Origin: AC-32 sp963763475
Lineage (GTDB): Bacteria; Actinomycetota; Thermoleophilia; Gaiellales; Gaiellaceae
Assembly: GCA_963763475.1 (NCBI GenBank)
Contig: CAVXOR010000003.1
Span: 540,105 to 604,104 of the forward strand
DNA length: 64,000 nucleotides
Reading direction: 5' to 3'
The position numbers and the translations under genes were made by a program. Of the stretch, positions 32,312 through 40,896 are shown in pieces (positions within the stretch are counted from its first letter, which is position 1; each line of letters starts with the position of its first letter). Below the pieces are notes generated by a model. The model did no database searches, was not told where the DNA came from, and saw only the letters and a program-made list of their open reading frames with translations.

Positions 32312-34027
32312 ATGGTGACGCCGGACGAGGTCGGGCAGGTGACGGTTTTCGCGGGTCTGGATTCGAGCGCTCGCGAGCGGCTCTCGCGGGCGGCGGCGGA
32401 CATCAGCCTCGCTCCGGGTGAGTACGCCGCTAATGAGGGCGACGAGCGGGCGCTGTTCGCGCTCCTGGATGGTCGTATCGAGGCCGTCAAGCTCGTAGAT
32501 GGGATCGACCGCGTGGTGGGGGAGCGGCAGCCCGGCGACATTTTCGGTGAGGTGCCGATCACCCTCGGTGCGCTGTTCCCGGTTGGCTTCCGCGCCGCCG
32601 AGCAGTCACGAATCATGCGCATCGAGGCCCCGGACTACCACGCGGCCGCAGCCGTGGCGCCGGAGGTCGCGACGGAGGTCGGCAGGCTGGCGAGCCACCG
32701 GATCGCTGGCCCCCGGGGGCTTCAGGGGATTGCGGGCGACCCTCCGCCGCCCCGCGCAATCATCGTCGGACACCGGTGGGATTCCTCCTGCAGCGAGTTA
32801 CGGCGCTTTCTCGATCGAAATCAGATCTCGTTCAAGTGGCTGAACGCCGACGATGCCGACGTCGCGGAGGCCTGGGGCGGTCCGCTCCCTGAAGAGGACG
32901 ACTGGCCTGTCGTTCGCGTTGTCGACGGGAAGACCGTGGTGCGACCGCAGCTTCGGCGGGTTGCCGAGCTGCTCGGCCTCGGAACCGAGCCGCTCGCGGC
33001 GGAGTACGACGTCGTCGTGGTCGGCGCCGGCCCTGCGGGGCTCGCGGCCGCCGTCTACGGGGCATCCGAAGGGCTGCGGACCATCGTGGTCGAGCGGGAG
33101 GCTCCAGGAGGTCAAGCTGGCACGTCGTCGCGCATCGAGAATTACCTCGGGTTCCCGTCAGGCGTGTCCGGTGACGAGCTCGCGCGTCGCGCGCTGCAAC
33201 AGGCACAGAGGCTCGGCGCCGAGATCCTCGTGACCCGCTCGATCACGCGCATCGACCCGCGGACGCGGCACGTCTACCTCGACGGCGGCGACGTTCTGCG
33301 GACGAAGACGATCATCCTGGCCTGCGGCGTCTCGTGGCGCCAGCTGTCCGTCGAGGGATTCGACACACTCGTGGGGAAGGGCGTCCACTACGGGGCGGCC
33401 CGGAGCGAGGCTCCGAGCACCCACGGTCTCGACGTCCACGTCGTGGGTTCCGGCAATTCAGCGGGTCAGGCCGCCCTGTTCTTCTCCAGCCATGCTCGTA
33501 GCGTGACGATGCTTTGTCGCGGCGACAGTCTCGACAAGAGCAAGGGGAGCGGAATGGCGCGCTACCTCGCCGATCAACTCGAGTTGAAGTCGAACTTCGG
33601 GGTGCTGTTCCGGACGGAAGTGGTGGCAGCTCACGGGATCGAATCACTCGACGCGATCGACGTGCGCAACTCAGAGACGGGGGACGTGACGCGGCTGGAA
33701 TCGGGTGGCTTGTTCCTCTTCATCGGGGCGGACGCCGAGACGGCCTGGCTGCCGCAGGAGATCGCCCTCGACAACCACGGGTACGTGCTCACCGGTCCGG
33801 ACCTCCCGGCGAGCGCCGACTGGCAGCTCGAACGCGATCCCTACCTTCTGGAGACGAGCGTCCCCGGAATCCTCGCGTGCGGCGACGTTCGATCGGGGCC
33901 CGTGAAGCGCGTTGCCTCCGCGGTCGGCGAAGGCAGCATGGCCATCGCGTTCGTGCAGCGGTTCGTCATGGACGCTGAATCGGAGGCCCTGACGGGCACG
34001 GCCGCTCGTGCGACCGAGATCCGCTGA
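32312..34027 (+). CDS. Cyclic-nucleotide-binding / thioredoxin-reductase-like flavoprotein
   Basis: 571 residues in three parts. Residues 1-115 are a cyclic-nucleotide-binding beta barrel (FAGLDSSARERLSRAA, GDIFGEVPITLG). Residues 145-220 look glutaredoxin-like with a single Cys (WDSSCSELRRFLD). Residues 228-560 are a thioredoxin-reductase-like module with FAD motif VVVGAGPAGLAAAVYGASEG, GGQAGTSSRIENYLGFP, NAD motif VVGSGNSAGQAALF and a C-terminal GDVRSGPVKRVASAVGEGS. The CxxC expected after the first half (CATC in E. coli TrxB) reads HYGAARSEA, so disulfide exchange by that route is not possible. Likely cNMP- or ligand-gated NAD(P)H oxidoreductase. Confidence 0.85.
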   Translation: MVTPDEVGQVTVFAGLDSSARERLSRAAADISLAPGEYAANEGDERALFALLDGRIEAVKLVDGIDRVVGERQPGDIFGEVPITLGALFPVGFRAAEQSRIMRIEAPDYHAAAAVAPEVATEVGRLASHRIAGPRGLQGIAGDPPPPRAIIVGHRWDSSCSELRRFLDRNQISFKWLNADDADVAEAWGGPLPEEDDWPVVRVVDGKTVVRPQLRRVAELLGLGTEPLAAEYDVVVVGAGPAGLAAAVYGASEGLRTIVVEREAPGGQAGTSSRIENYLGFPSGVSGDELARRALQQAQRLGAEILVTRSITRIDPRTRHVYLDGGDVLRTKTIILACGVSWRQLSVEGFDTLVGKGVHYGAARSEAPSTHGLDVHVVGSGNSAGQAALFFSSHARSVTMLCRGDSLDKSKGSGMARYLADQLELKSNFGVLFRTEVVAAHGIESLDAIDVRNSETGDVTRLESGGLFLFIGADAETAWLPQEIALDNHGYVLTGPDLPASADWQLERDPYLLETSVPGILACGDVRSGPVKRVASAVGEGSMAIAFVQRFVMDAESEALTGTAARATEIR

Positions 34028-34082
34028 GCGCGCAAAATGGGCTCGTCCGCACCGGCGTAGGATTGTCTGGTTCCTCTCGTGC

Positions 34083-34727
34083 CTACCGCCGCAGGTACGT
34101 CAGCACGGCGAGCACGCGGCGATTGTCCTCAGGCGCCTCTTTGATCCCGAGCTTCTGGAATGCCCCGCGGATGTGCGTCTCGACCGTCTTCGGGCTGAGC
34201 CAGAGCGCTTTGCCGATGCCTTGGTTCGAGCGGCCCTCGGCCATGAGTCCGAGGATCTCGCGCTCGCGCGGCGTCAGGTCCGCGACCGGATCGCCTTGTC
34301 GTCGTCTCGCGAGCAACTCCTCGACGACGGCCCTGTCGACGACGCACTCACCCGCTGCGACCCGATCCGCCGCGTCGAGCAGTTGCTCGATGCGGCCGAC
34401 GCGTTCCTTCATCAGGTAGCCAACCTTTTCGGGCTTCTCCTCGACGAGTCGCAGCGCGTACTCGAGCTCGAGGTGTTGAGAGAGGACGAGGACAGCCGTC
34501 GCGGGGTAGCGCGAGCGGATCTCGCCGGCTGCGCGCAGGCCTTCGTCGGTGTGCGTCGGCGGCATGCGGATGTCGACCAGGGCGACATCCGGCCCCAGGT
34601 CGCGCACGCTCGTCAGCAGTGCCTCGGCGTCCCCGACCTGGTCGACGACCTCGACGCCGTGCTCGATCAGCAGGCGAGCGACCCCCTCGCGGACGAGCGG
34701 TGCATCGTCGGCGATTACGACCCGCAT
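34083..34727 (-). CDS. Response regulator, NarL/FixJ family
   Basis: 214 residues. The receiver has the acidic pair in VVIADDAPLVREG, phospho-acceptor Asp in VALVDIRMPP, and the Lys of MKERV. The C-terminal LuxR-type helix-turn-helix reads LTPREREILGLMAEGRSNQGIGKALWLSPKTVETH. It overlaps the sensor kinase gene by 13 bp, so the two form a cognate pair. Target genes are unknown. Confidence 0.92.
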   Translation of the reverse strand: MRVVIADDAPLVREGVARLLIEHGVEVVDQVGDAEALLTSVRDLGPDVALVDIRMPPTHTDEGLRAAGEIRSRYPATAVLVLSQHLELEYALRLVEEKPEKVGYLMKERVGRIEQLLDAADRVAAGECVVDRAVVEELLARRRQGDPVADLTPREREILGLMAEGRSNQGIGKALWLSPKTVETHIRGAFQKLGIKEAPEDNRRVLAVLTYLRR

Positions 34728-36436
34728 GGAATGGAGGCGCCGACGGTCGTGCCTCGAGCGGCCTCGCTCTCGAGGGTCAGCGTCGCGTCGAGCGCCTCGA
34801 GTCGGTCGCGGAGTCCGGCCAGGCCCGAGCCACGCGTAAGGCGGGCACCGCCGATTCCGTCGTCCACCACCGCAACCTGAAGCGCCGCTGCTTCCCGCTC
34901 GAGGAGCACCGCTGCCTCGGTTGCCGAGGCATGTTTCACGACATTCGTGAGCGCTTCCGAGACGACGAAGTAGGCGGCGAGCTCGATCGGGTCCGACAGG
35001 CGTCCCCCTGCCGTGCCGTGCACCGTCACCGGCAGGGGTGCTCGTCGTGCGAGCGCCTGGACGGCCGCCTCGAGACCCTCGTCCCTGAGCAGGGCCGGGT
35101 GGATTCCCCGTGCCAGCTCGCGTAGCTCGACGAGCGCCCCCTCGACGTCGTCCTGTGCGCCCGAGAGGACATCCGCTGCGGCAGGGTCGGCGCGAGCTGC
35201 TTCGAGGCCGAGCGCGAGAGAAAGGGTCACGAGGCGCTGCTGCGCTCCGTCGTGGAGGTCGCGTTCGATCCGGCGCCGCTCGGCGTCGGCAGCGGCGACG
35301 ATCCGGCCGCGCGAGGCGCGTACCTCTGCGAGCTGAGAGCGCACCTCGGCCGCCAGCCGCTCGTTCTCGAGCACGAGCCCGGCGGTGGTCCTCACCGACT
35401 CGACCAGGGCCGGCTCGTCGAGCAAGGCCGGATCGTGAACGAGCACGGCGATCTCCTCGCCGCCTGCGGTCACCGCGGTTACGGCGCGGTCCGTTCCGTC
35501 GGGCAGTGAGACCGGTCGTCCGGTCGCGTCGACGGAGCGGCCGTCGGCGAGCCTGTACGCAACCTCGAGCGTCGGATCGCCGAGCGCCCGAGCGAGGCGC
35601 TCGCGCATGCCTCCCGCCCCCGTCGGCAGTTCGACCACGAGCTCGGACAGCTCTGGCCTCCGCAGGCGCGACCACAGGATCCCCGCGATGACGCCCAGCG
35701 GCAGCGAGACGGCGACCGCCCGGACGATCGACTCGAGGGCCGGGCTGACCGAGTCGGTCGCAAGCATCCAGCCGAGGCAGACGACGGCGCTCGACGCGGT
35801 GACGGCCGCGGCGACGAGCAGTGGTCCCTGCGCGCGCCGCGCCGGCCCACCCAGGACGCGCAAGCGCCGCGCCACGAGGGCCAGCACGACCAGGCCGACG
35901 ACGATCGCAGTGATCTCCTGCGTTCGATCGACGGTGTGCGCGACGGTCTCGTGCGGGGCGAGACCGAGGACGTCACGCGTGTTCGGATCGACGAACGCGC
36001 CGGCGAGCTGTCCGCCGAGCGCCGCTACGTACGCTCCGGAGATCGCGATCTGGGCTACGCGCGACCACGGGCGCCCGTGCGGAAAGGCGAGGACGAGGTG
36101 GACGAGTAGCGCCGCCCATAGACCCTCGAGGAGGAAGCCGAGCGTCCACAAGGCGTTCGAGGCGGCCCACACGAGATCTGCGCCCAGCACTGCGAAGCTC
36201 GCCGTAGCCAGCAGCCATCCTGCTCGACGCCAGCGCGGCCGCTCGCGCACGGCGAGCGCAGCCGCCACCAGCGCCCACGAGAGAGCGAGGTCCGCAGCGA
36301 CTCGCATCCCGGAGACGTGACCGTGGAGGCCGAGTCGCCCGACTGCGAGGCCCGCAGCGACGACGACCGGTAGGAGAAGCACCGGGTCGCCCCTTACGTT
36401 CCGGCCCGGCGATGCTCTGACGGCTGTAGAGGCCAT
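34715..36436 (-). CDS. Membrane sensor histidine kinase (NarX/DesK type)
   Basis: 573 residues. About eight hydrophobic segments fill residues 18-260, followed by a GAF-like or linker region and a HisKA_3 kinase: H-box AERRRIERDLHDGAQQRL, N-box VSEALTNVVKHA, G-box VVDDGIGGARLTRGSGLAGL and a final GTTVGASIPC. It probably senses a membrane or small-molecule signal and phosphorylates the overlapping regulator. The stand-alone receiver gene at 36437 ends directly before its ATG. Confidence 0.92.
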   Translation of the reverse strand: MASTAVRASPGRNVRGDPVLLLPVVVAAGLAVGRLGLHGHVSGMRVAADLALSWALVAAALAVRERPRWRRAGWLLATASFAVLGADLVWAASNALWTLGFLLEGLWAALLVHLVLAFPHGRPWSRVAQIAISGAYVAALGGQLAGAFVDPNTRDVLGLAPHETVAHTVDRTQEITAIVVGLVVLALVARRLRVLGGPARRAQGPLLVAAAVTASSAVVCLGWMLATDSVSPALESIVRAVAVSLPLGVIAGILWSRLRRPELSELVVELPTGAGGMRERLARALGDPTLEVAYRLADGRSVDATGRPVSLPDGTDRAVTAVTAGGEEIAVLVHDPALLDEPALVESVRTTAGLVLENERLAAEVRSQLAEVRASRGRIVAAADAERRRIERDLHDGAQQRLVTLSLALGLEAARADPAAADVLSGAQDDVEGALVELRELARGIHPALLRDEGLEAAVQALARRAPLPVTVHGTAGGRLSDPIELAAYFVVSEALTNVVKHASATEAAVLLEREAAALQVAVVDDGIGGARLTRGSGLAGLRDRLEALDATLTLESEAARGTTVGASIPCGS

Positions 36437-36787
36437 TTACTCCAGGAGCGCGGCGAACGCCGCCGCCGAGAGCTTCGACTTCGAGATGAAGCCGCGCGCG
36501 CCGCACGCCTCGACCCTTCGCCCGTAGTCGTCTGCCTGCCGGGACGAGATGAGGACGACCGCGGGCCCGTCCACTGCTGCGAGCTCCGTCGCGACCGCGA
36601 AGCCGTCGCGGTCGGGGAGCTGCACGTCGAGGAGCAGCGCGTCCGGCGCATCGGCTGCGACCGCATCGAGGGCTTCCGCCGCGTCCGCCGCCTCGCCGGA
36701 GACCACGTAGCCGGCCCGTTCCAGCAGCTCCCGCGCAACGGCGCGAAACGGCTGGTGGTCGTCGACGATCAACACGCGTTTCCCCAC
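36437..36787 (-). CDS. Stand-alone response-regulator receiver domain
   Basis: 116 residues, start GTG. A full receiver: KRVLIVDDHQPFR, phospho-acceptor in DALLLDVQLPDRDG, the switch Ser in VVLISSRQ and Lys in GFISKSKL. No output domain. Its TAA is directly adjacent to the sensor-kinase ATG, so kinase and both receivers form a three-gene operon; it could act as a phosphate sink or adaptor. Confidence 0.88.
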   Translation of the reverse strand: MGKRVLIVDDHQPFRAVARELLERAGYVVSGEAADAAEALDAVAADAPDALLLDVQLPDRDGFAVATELAAVDGPAVVLISSRQADDYGRRVEACGARGFISKSKLSAAAFAALLE

Positions 36788-36878
36788 AGTCGTGATCGTC
36801 GCACACCTTTCCCCGAAGCTTCCCAGGGTTTTCCCTGGAATCACACGGATTCGGTGGAATCTCCGGGAGTTGCGGTGG

Positions 36879-37943
36879 ATGATGGACGGCGTGAGTTCCG
36901 GTCTGGCGCCCGCACGCACAGCGACGTATCGCCGCATCCGCCTCGCTGTCGTCGCGGCGTCCGTTGTCGCCGCGATCGTGGGCTCCGTCCTGCTCGCAAC
37001 GAATCGCTCCAGCGACCACGTTGGTGACCTGCGGGGCTCCGTCTCCGCGCCCGGGCTGCCGGAGGGCGGCAAGGTGGTCGCCCGGATTCGTGTCGGGCGC
37101 GGTGGGCTGCCGTTGAAAGGAGGTGGAGCGTTGGCCGTCGGTGAGGGCGCTGTCTGGGCCATGAGCAACTCCCGGGCGACGCTCATGCGGATCGACCCGG
37201 CGCGGAACGCAATCGTCGCGAGAGTCGAGGTCGACGCTCCCCCCGAAGCGGTCGCTGCCGGCGACGGCGGCGTTTGGCTCTCCAATCCGTCCGACGACAC
37301 GGTCACTCGCATCGACCCCCGGACGACCAAGGTCACCGCGACTATCCATGTCGGCCCGAGTCCAGAGGGGATCGCCGTCTCGCCGGGAGCCGTCTGGGTC
37401 GCGAACGCGGGCGGCCCCAGCGTCTCACGGATCGATCCCGCGACGAATCGAGTCGTGGCGACCATCCGCGTCGGGGCGCGGCGCGCCTGTTGCTCGGAGC
37501 ACATGAGCGTGATCGCTTCGTCCGGTGCCGTCTGGGTGGCGGTCCCGTACGGGAACAAGCTCGTGCGCATTGATCCGGCAACGAACCGCGTGGTTGCGAC
37601 CGCGGCGCTCGACTATGAACCGTGCGGATATCTCGCTGCCGACAGGACCGCCGTCTGGTCGGCCGCCTGCGGCGCCGACGTGGTGGCACGGGTCGACGCT
37701 CACACGAATGAAGTCACGGCCCGGGTGGCCGAGGTGGAACCGGTGGGCCTCGGAGTCGCCTTCGGCTCCGTCTGGGTTGCCGATTCCGGCTCCGGGAACG
37801 TCGATCAGATCGACCCGCGCACGGGTCGGCTCGTGGCGAGGCTGCACGTCAGCGGCCTCATCGTGCGGCTCGGCGCCGCCTTCGGGTCGATCTGGGTCAA
37901 TGACGACTTCGGTCGCGTGCTTCGGATCAAGCCGCAGCGCTGA
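36879..37943 (+). CDS. Membrane-anchored or secreted YVTN-type beta-propeller protein
   Basis: 354 residues. A transmembrane or signal segment lies at about residues 22-42 (LAVVAASVVAAIVGSVLLA). The remainder has at least six repeats of the type GAVWVANAGGPSVSRIDPATNRVVATIRVG, the YVTN/Vgb-like blade. A pair of Cys at ACCSEH may be a disulfide. It diverges from the two-component operon with about 90 bp between, so regulation by it is possible but unproven. Confidence 0.8.
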   Translation: MMDGVSSGLAPARTATYRRIRLAVVAASVVAAIVGSVLLATNRSSDHVGDLRGSVSAPGLPEGGKVVARIRVGRGGLPLKGGGALAVGEGAVWAMSNSRATLMRIDPARNAIVARVEVDAPPEAVAAGDGGVWLSNPSDDTVTRIDPRTTKVTATIHVGPSPEGIAVSPGAVWVANAGGPSVSRIDPATNRVVATIRVGARRACCSEHMSVIASSGAVWVAVPYGNKLVRIDPATNRVVATAALDYEPCGYLAADRTAVWSAACGADVVARVDAHTNEVTARVAEVEPVGLGVAFGSVWVADSGSGNVDQIDPRTGRLVARLHVSGLIVRLGAAFGSIWVNDDFGRVLRIKPQR

Positions 37944-38066
37944 CCCGGCACTCAGGGCTTTCCCTCGACCTACGTTCATCCCAGGGTGATCCCCGAAGTC
38001 CCGGGCTCCTCCCGCTGCTTCGATCGTCGCGTGTCACCCCAGCGGAACGATCGAGGAGGAGGAGCC

Positions 38067-38738
38067 ATGAGCAGGATCATCGGGCCGACGATCGTGGGAG
38101 TTGCCGCGCTTGCCTGCGCTGCCGGAGCGGTTGCAGGCCGCGCAAGCGTTTACGTCGGACGCCAGGCCTCCGCGGCCGCCGGAGCTGCAGTCGTTGTCGC
38201 GGATCCGGCCGTCGTTCGTCTCGGCGGGTCGGCCTCGGTGACTGTGCGCGGACTCGCGGGCCGGCGGCTCGAGGTGCGGCTCGCCGGCGCCACGACGGCG
38301 GCTGGCGCTCCAATCGGATGGAGGCCGCTCCGCCTCGCGGGCAAGGTCTGGCATGGAAGCCTGCCGGTGCCGGCTCTTCGCGGCATCTACCCGATCGAGG
38401 TGCGGGCCGGCGCCGGGCGACCAGTTGTGCGGTCGGCGAACTGGATGCTCCGTGTCTTCGCAGCGGGGACGCTTTCCCGCCCCTCGTTCGCCACGCCCGA
38501 AGGCGTTGCGAGATGGTGGGTGCGGACCGCGACGGGCCATGCACGGTTGGTGGCGCTCAGACGCTGGCCCCGGCCAGGCCTCGACCTGCGCGATCGGCGG
38601 CTCCACCAACTGCTCGTGGTCGCCTACTCGCCGGTCGGGCACCCAGCCGTCGACGAGCGCCTCGGCATGTTCGTCACTGCCGTCCGCAACGGCTTCGACG
38701 GGCGCTGGCGCCTGCTCGAAGCCAAGTTGCAGCCCTGA
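38067..38738 (+). CDS. Secreted protein of unknown function
   Basis: 223 residues; GAGGAGGAGG before the ATG at 38067. The signal peptide covers residues 1-25 (IVGVAALACAAGAVAGRA). The mature part starts with a beta-sandwich-like stretch (VVVADPAVVRLGGSASVTVRGLAGRRLEVRL) suggestive of an Ig-like domain, then a more basic C-terminal half ending in FDGRWRLLEAKL. No family was recognised. Confidence 0.65.
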   Translation: MSRIIGPTIVGVAALACAAGAVAGRASVYVGRQASAAAGAAVVVADPAVVRLGGSASVTVRGLAGRRLEVRLAGATTAAGAPIGWRPLRLAGKVWHGSLPVPALRGIYPIEVRAGAGRPVVRSANWMLRVFAAGTLSRPSFATPEGVARWWVRTATGHARLVALRRWPRPGLDLRDRRLHQLLVVAYSPVGHPAVDERLGMFVTAVRNGFDGRWRLLEAKLQP

Positions 38739-38971
38739 GCAAGTCGAGAACGCTCCCGGGGTTTTTGCCTCTGGGGCTCGGAACCTGAAATAGCTCCCGC
38801 GAGGGATGCGGCGCCTCCGCTCCTGCGGCCGATGACTTGTGCGAACACAGAAGGGCGGTGCGGCCCCGCCGAGTTGACCGAATTCGGAGGAGTCGCGGCG
38901 TGGAGTCGAGCACCGTCCAAACCGAGAGAACCAGAACGACCCTCCCCGACCATGTGAAGGGAGGTGAACTC

Positions 38972-39172
38972 ATGCTGAAGCTATTCGCCTTCACGCAGGC
39001 GTTTGCCGCTTCGACGGTAGACGCTCTTCGCCGTCGCGAGGAGGGCCAGACGATGGCGGAGTACGGCGTCGTTCTCGCCGTCATCACCCTCGCCGTAATC
39101 GGAGCAATCACACTGCTGTCCGACAACGTTCGCAACGCGCTTGAGAACGTCGCCGGAATCATGCCCGGATGA
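38972..39172 (+). CDS. Flp/Fap-type pilin
   Basis: 66 residues; GGGAGGTG precedes the ATG. The prepilin motif EEGQTMAEYGVVLAVITLAV is the Flp hallmark (cleavage after Gly, Glu-Tyr in the mature start), followed by the hydrophobic helix and a short C-terminus. Flp subunits build tight-adherence (Tad) pili, but no tad secretion, ATPase or peptidase gene lies in the window, so assembly genes must be elsewhere or this pilin is an orphan. Confidence 0.88.
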   Translation: MLKLFAFTQAFAASTVDALRRREEGQTMAEYGVVLAVITLAVIGAITLLSDNVRNALENVAGIMPG

Positions 39173-39381
39173 TCAACGATCTGTACACGAGCCTGACAGC
39201 CCGCGAGCAGCGGGCGATTCGGTGGAGCGCGGCCGCCACGGCGGTCGCGCTCTGGCTCTCGACCGCCTGGGCCGATCCGCGCTTCCTAGTGATCGTCCCG
39301 CTCGCTGCTGCCGGATTCTGGCTCTACCGGCGCCGCTACCGCGACGAGCCTGCCGCCGACGATCCCGACTGGGATCTGTAA
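39169..39381 (+). CDS. Small membrane protein coupled to the pilin gene
   Basis: 70 residues, ATGA overlap with the pilin stop. It has one or two hydrophobic segments (AAATAVALWLSTAWA and FLVIVPLAAAGFWLY) and an acidic tail DEPAADDPDWDL. No family was recognised. The coupling suggests a pilus accessory function. Confidence 0.6.
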   Translation: MINDLYTSLTAREQRAIRWSAAATAVALWLSTAWADPRFLVIVPLAAAGFWLYRRRYRDEPAADDPDWDL

Positions 39382-39432
39382 GGAGCGTCCGACGAAACGC
39401 CGACGATGCCCTCGGGCTGCGCCGGACGACCC

Positions 39433-39532
39433 GATGCCGCGTCCTCAGTCGCACCCGTAGCCTCCGGCTACGAGCGCTCCCTGCGTCCTTGCCTCGGAAC
39501 GACCGGCACACCCCGAGGGCGTGCAACGTTCC
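39433..39532. repeat. 100-bp dispersed two-hairpin repeat, copy 2
   Basis: 93% identical to 13945-14044, again between convergent genes (pilin partner and udgX). The GTAGCC-TCC-GGCTAC hairpin (39457-39471) is unchanged. In the second hairpin TGAA in copy 1 is CGAG here, a symmetric double change, and GGAACG now pairs fully with CGTTCC. Confidence 0.7.
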
Positions 39533-39543
39533 GTCGAACGCTC

Positions 39544-40152
39544 CTAGAGCAGCTTCGCGACGACCTTCAGGTCGGCCACGAGAGCCGCGTACTCTTGCTC
39601 GCGGCTCTCGGGGTCGCCTCGCAGGATCGCGCTCGGGTGGATCGTCGCGAGCACGTGCTCGGCGAGATCCGAGTCGACCGGCTTACCACGGTCGCGGGTG
39701 ACGCGGAACTGCCGGCCGAGCAGCGCCTGTGCCGCGGTCGCGCCCAGGCAGACGAGCACGCGCGGCTCGACCGCGGCGAGCTCGCCGTCCAGCCAGGGCC
39801 GACAGGCCGCGATCTCGGACCAGTTCGGCTTCTGGTGGATCCGCCGCTTGCCGCGCCCGACCCACTTGAAGTGCTTGACCACGTTGGTCACGTAGACCTT
39901 CCCGCGGTCGATGCCGGCGTCCTCGAGCGCCTGGTCGAAGAGCTTCCCCGCCGGGCCGACGAACGGGCGGCCCGCCTTGTCCTCCTGGTCGCCCGGCTGC
40001 TCGCCGACGAACATCGCCTCCGCGTGCGCCCGGCCCTCGCCGAAGACGACCTGCGTGCCGGTCTTCCAGAGGTCGCAGGCCTTGCACCCCGCAGCTTCCT
40101 TGCGCAGCGCCGTCAAGCTCGTGTGTCCGTCGAGGCTCAGCTGGCGAGCCAT
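39544..40152 (-). CDS. Uracil-DNA glycosylase, UdgX type
   Basis: 202 residues. The four iron-sulfur Cys are visible (CKAC near residue 23, then AACRPWL and VLVCLGATAAQ). Motif A GEQPGDQEDKAGRPFVGPAG is that of family 4-like enzymes. The insertion GRGKRRIHQKP carries the KRRIH loop that defines UdgX, whose His forms a covalent bond with the abasic site after uracil removal. The final motif HPSAILRG is intact. It is a single-gene unit next to the dispersed repeat. Confidence 0.9.
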   Translation of the reverse strand: MARQLSLDGHTSLTALRKEAAGCKACDLWKTGTQVVFGEGRAHAEAMFVGEQPGDQEDKAGRPFVGPAGKLFDQALEDAGIDRGKVYVTNVVKHFKWVGRGKRRIHQKPNWSEIAACRPWLDGELAAVEPRVLVCLGATAAQALLGRQFRVTRDRGKPVDSDLAEHVLATIHPSAILRGDPESREQEYAALVADLKVVAKLL

Positions 40153-40208
40153 GAGGCGTTGTTACCCGCTCGGACCCGGGAGAATCGCGCCGCTACGATG
40201 CTCGCCGC

Positions 40209-40279
40209 GGCGCCGTGGCCGAGTGGTTAGGCAGAGGCCTGCAAAGCCTCGCACACCAGTTCGATTCTGGTCGGCGCCT
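40209..40279 (+). tRNA. tRNA-Cys (anticodon GCA)
   Basis: 71 nt. The acceptor GGCGCCG pairs with CGGCGCC, discriminator T; the D-arm is short (GCCGAGTGGTTAGGC); the anticodon loop CTGCAAA gives GCA; the T-arm contains GTTCGATTC. No CCA is encoded. No duplicated fragment of this tRNA was noticed. Confidence 0.95.
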
Positions 40280-40369
40280 TTAGCCCCTGTCCAGCGGAAC
40301 CAGTTTCGGAGCGATCCCGACAGGCAAAGCCATCGGCGAGATCTTCCGCCGAGGAAAAGGGGGTACACG

Positions 40370-40870
40370 ATGAGCCTCCGTACAACACTGTTGTCCGTCC
40401 TAGCGCTCGGAATCGCCCTCTGGGCCGCGGCGGCGGCGACCGCGGCGCAGACCTACAACGACACGATCAGTGGGCATGAGTACTACTTCACCTCGACCGA
40501 GGGCAGGTTCGCAGGGACGGCGTCTGGCGCTCTTCCCGGGTACTGGGACGCCCGGGTCAAGCACACGCCGCTCTGTCTTTCCTGCACGCCGACGGCGACG
40601 ATCACCGGCGGGAGCTTCTCGCTGGCCACTAACTCCACCCTCGTCTCGGGCACATTCACGGGCGGGACAGTGCAGGTAACGAATCCCGGCGCGAACTGCA
40701 CGAACCAAACCTTCACCGTCAACGGCGTGCTCGGGGCTGTGGGCTGGTGGTCCGGAGGGAGCGGTACAGGACTCTTCTCGGCCACGCTCACGCACTATCG
40801 TCACCGCATCTTCGGCAGCTGCGTCAGCTACGCCGCATCCGTGAAGGGCACGCTCTCGCTGACGTTCTGA
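40370..40870 (+). CDS. Secreted beta-rich protein of unknown function
   Basis: 166 residues; AGGAAAAGGGGG lies before the ATG. Signal peptide MSLRTTLLSVLALGIALWAA ending near ATAAQ. The mature chain is rich in Thr, Ser and Gly with four Cys (LCLSC pair, NCTNQ, SCVSY), consistent with disulfide-linked extracellular beta structure. No family was recognised. Confidence 0.65.
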   Translation: MSLRTTLLSVLALGIALWAAAAATAAQTYNDTISGHEYYFTSTEGRFAGTASGALPGYWDARVKHTPLCLSCTPTATITGGSFSLATNSTLVSGTFTGGTVQVTNPGANCTNQTFTVNGVLGAVGWWSGGSGTGLFSATLTHYRHRIFGSCVSYAASVKGTLSLTF

Positions 40871-40896
40871 GCGCCCTACGAGGGCACCGGAGGCCG

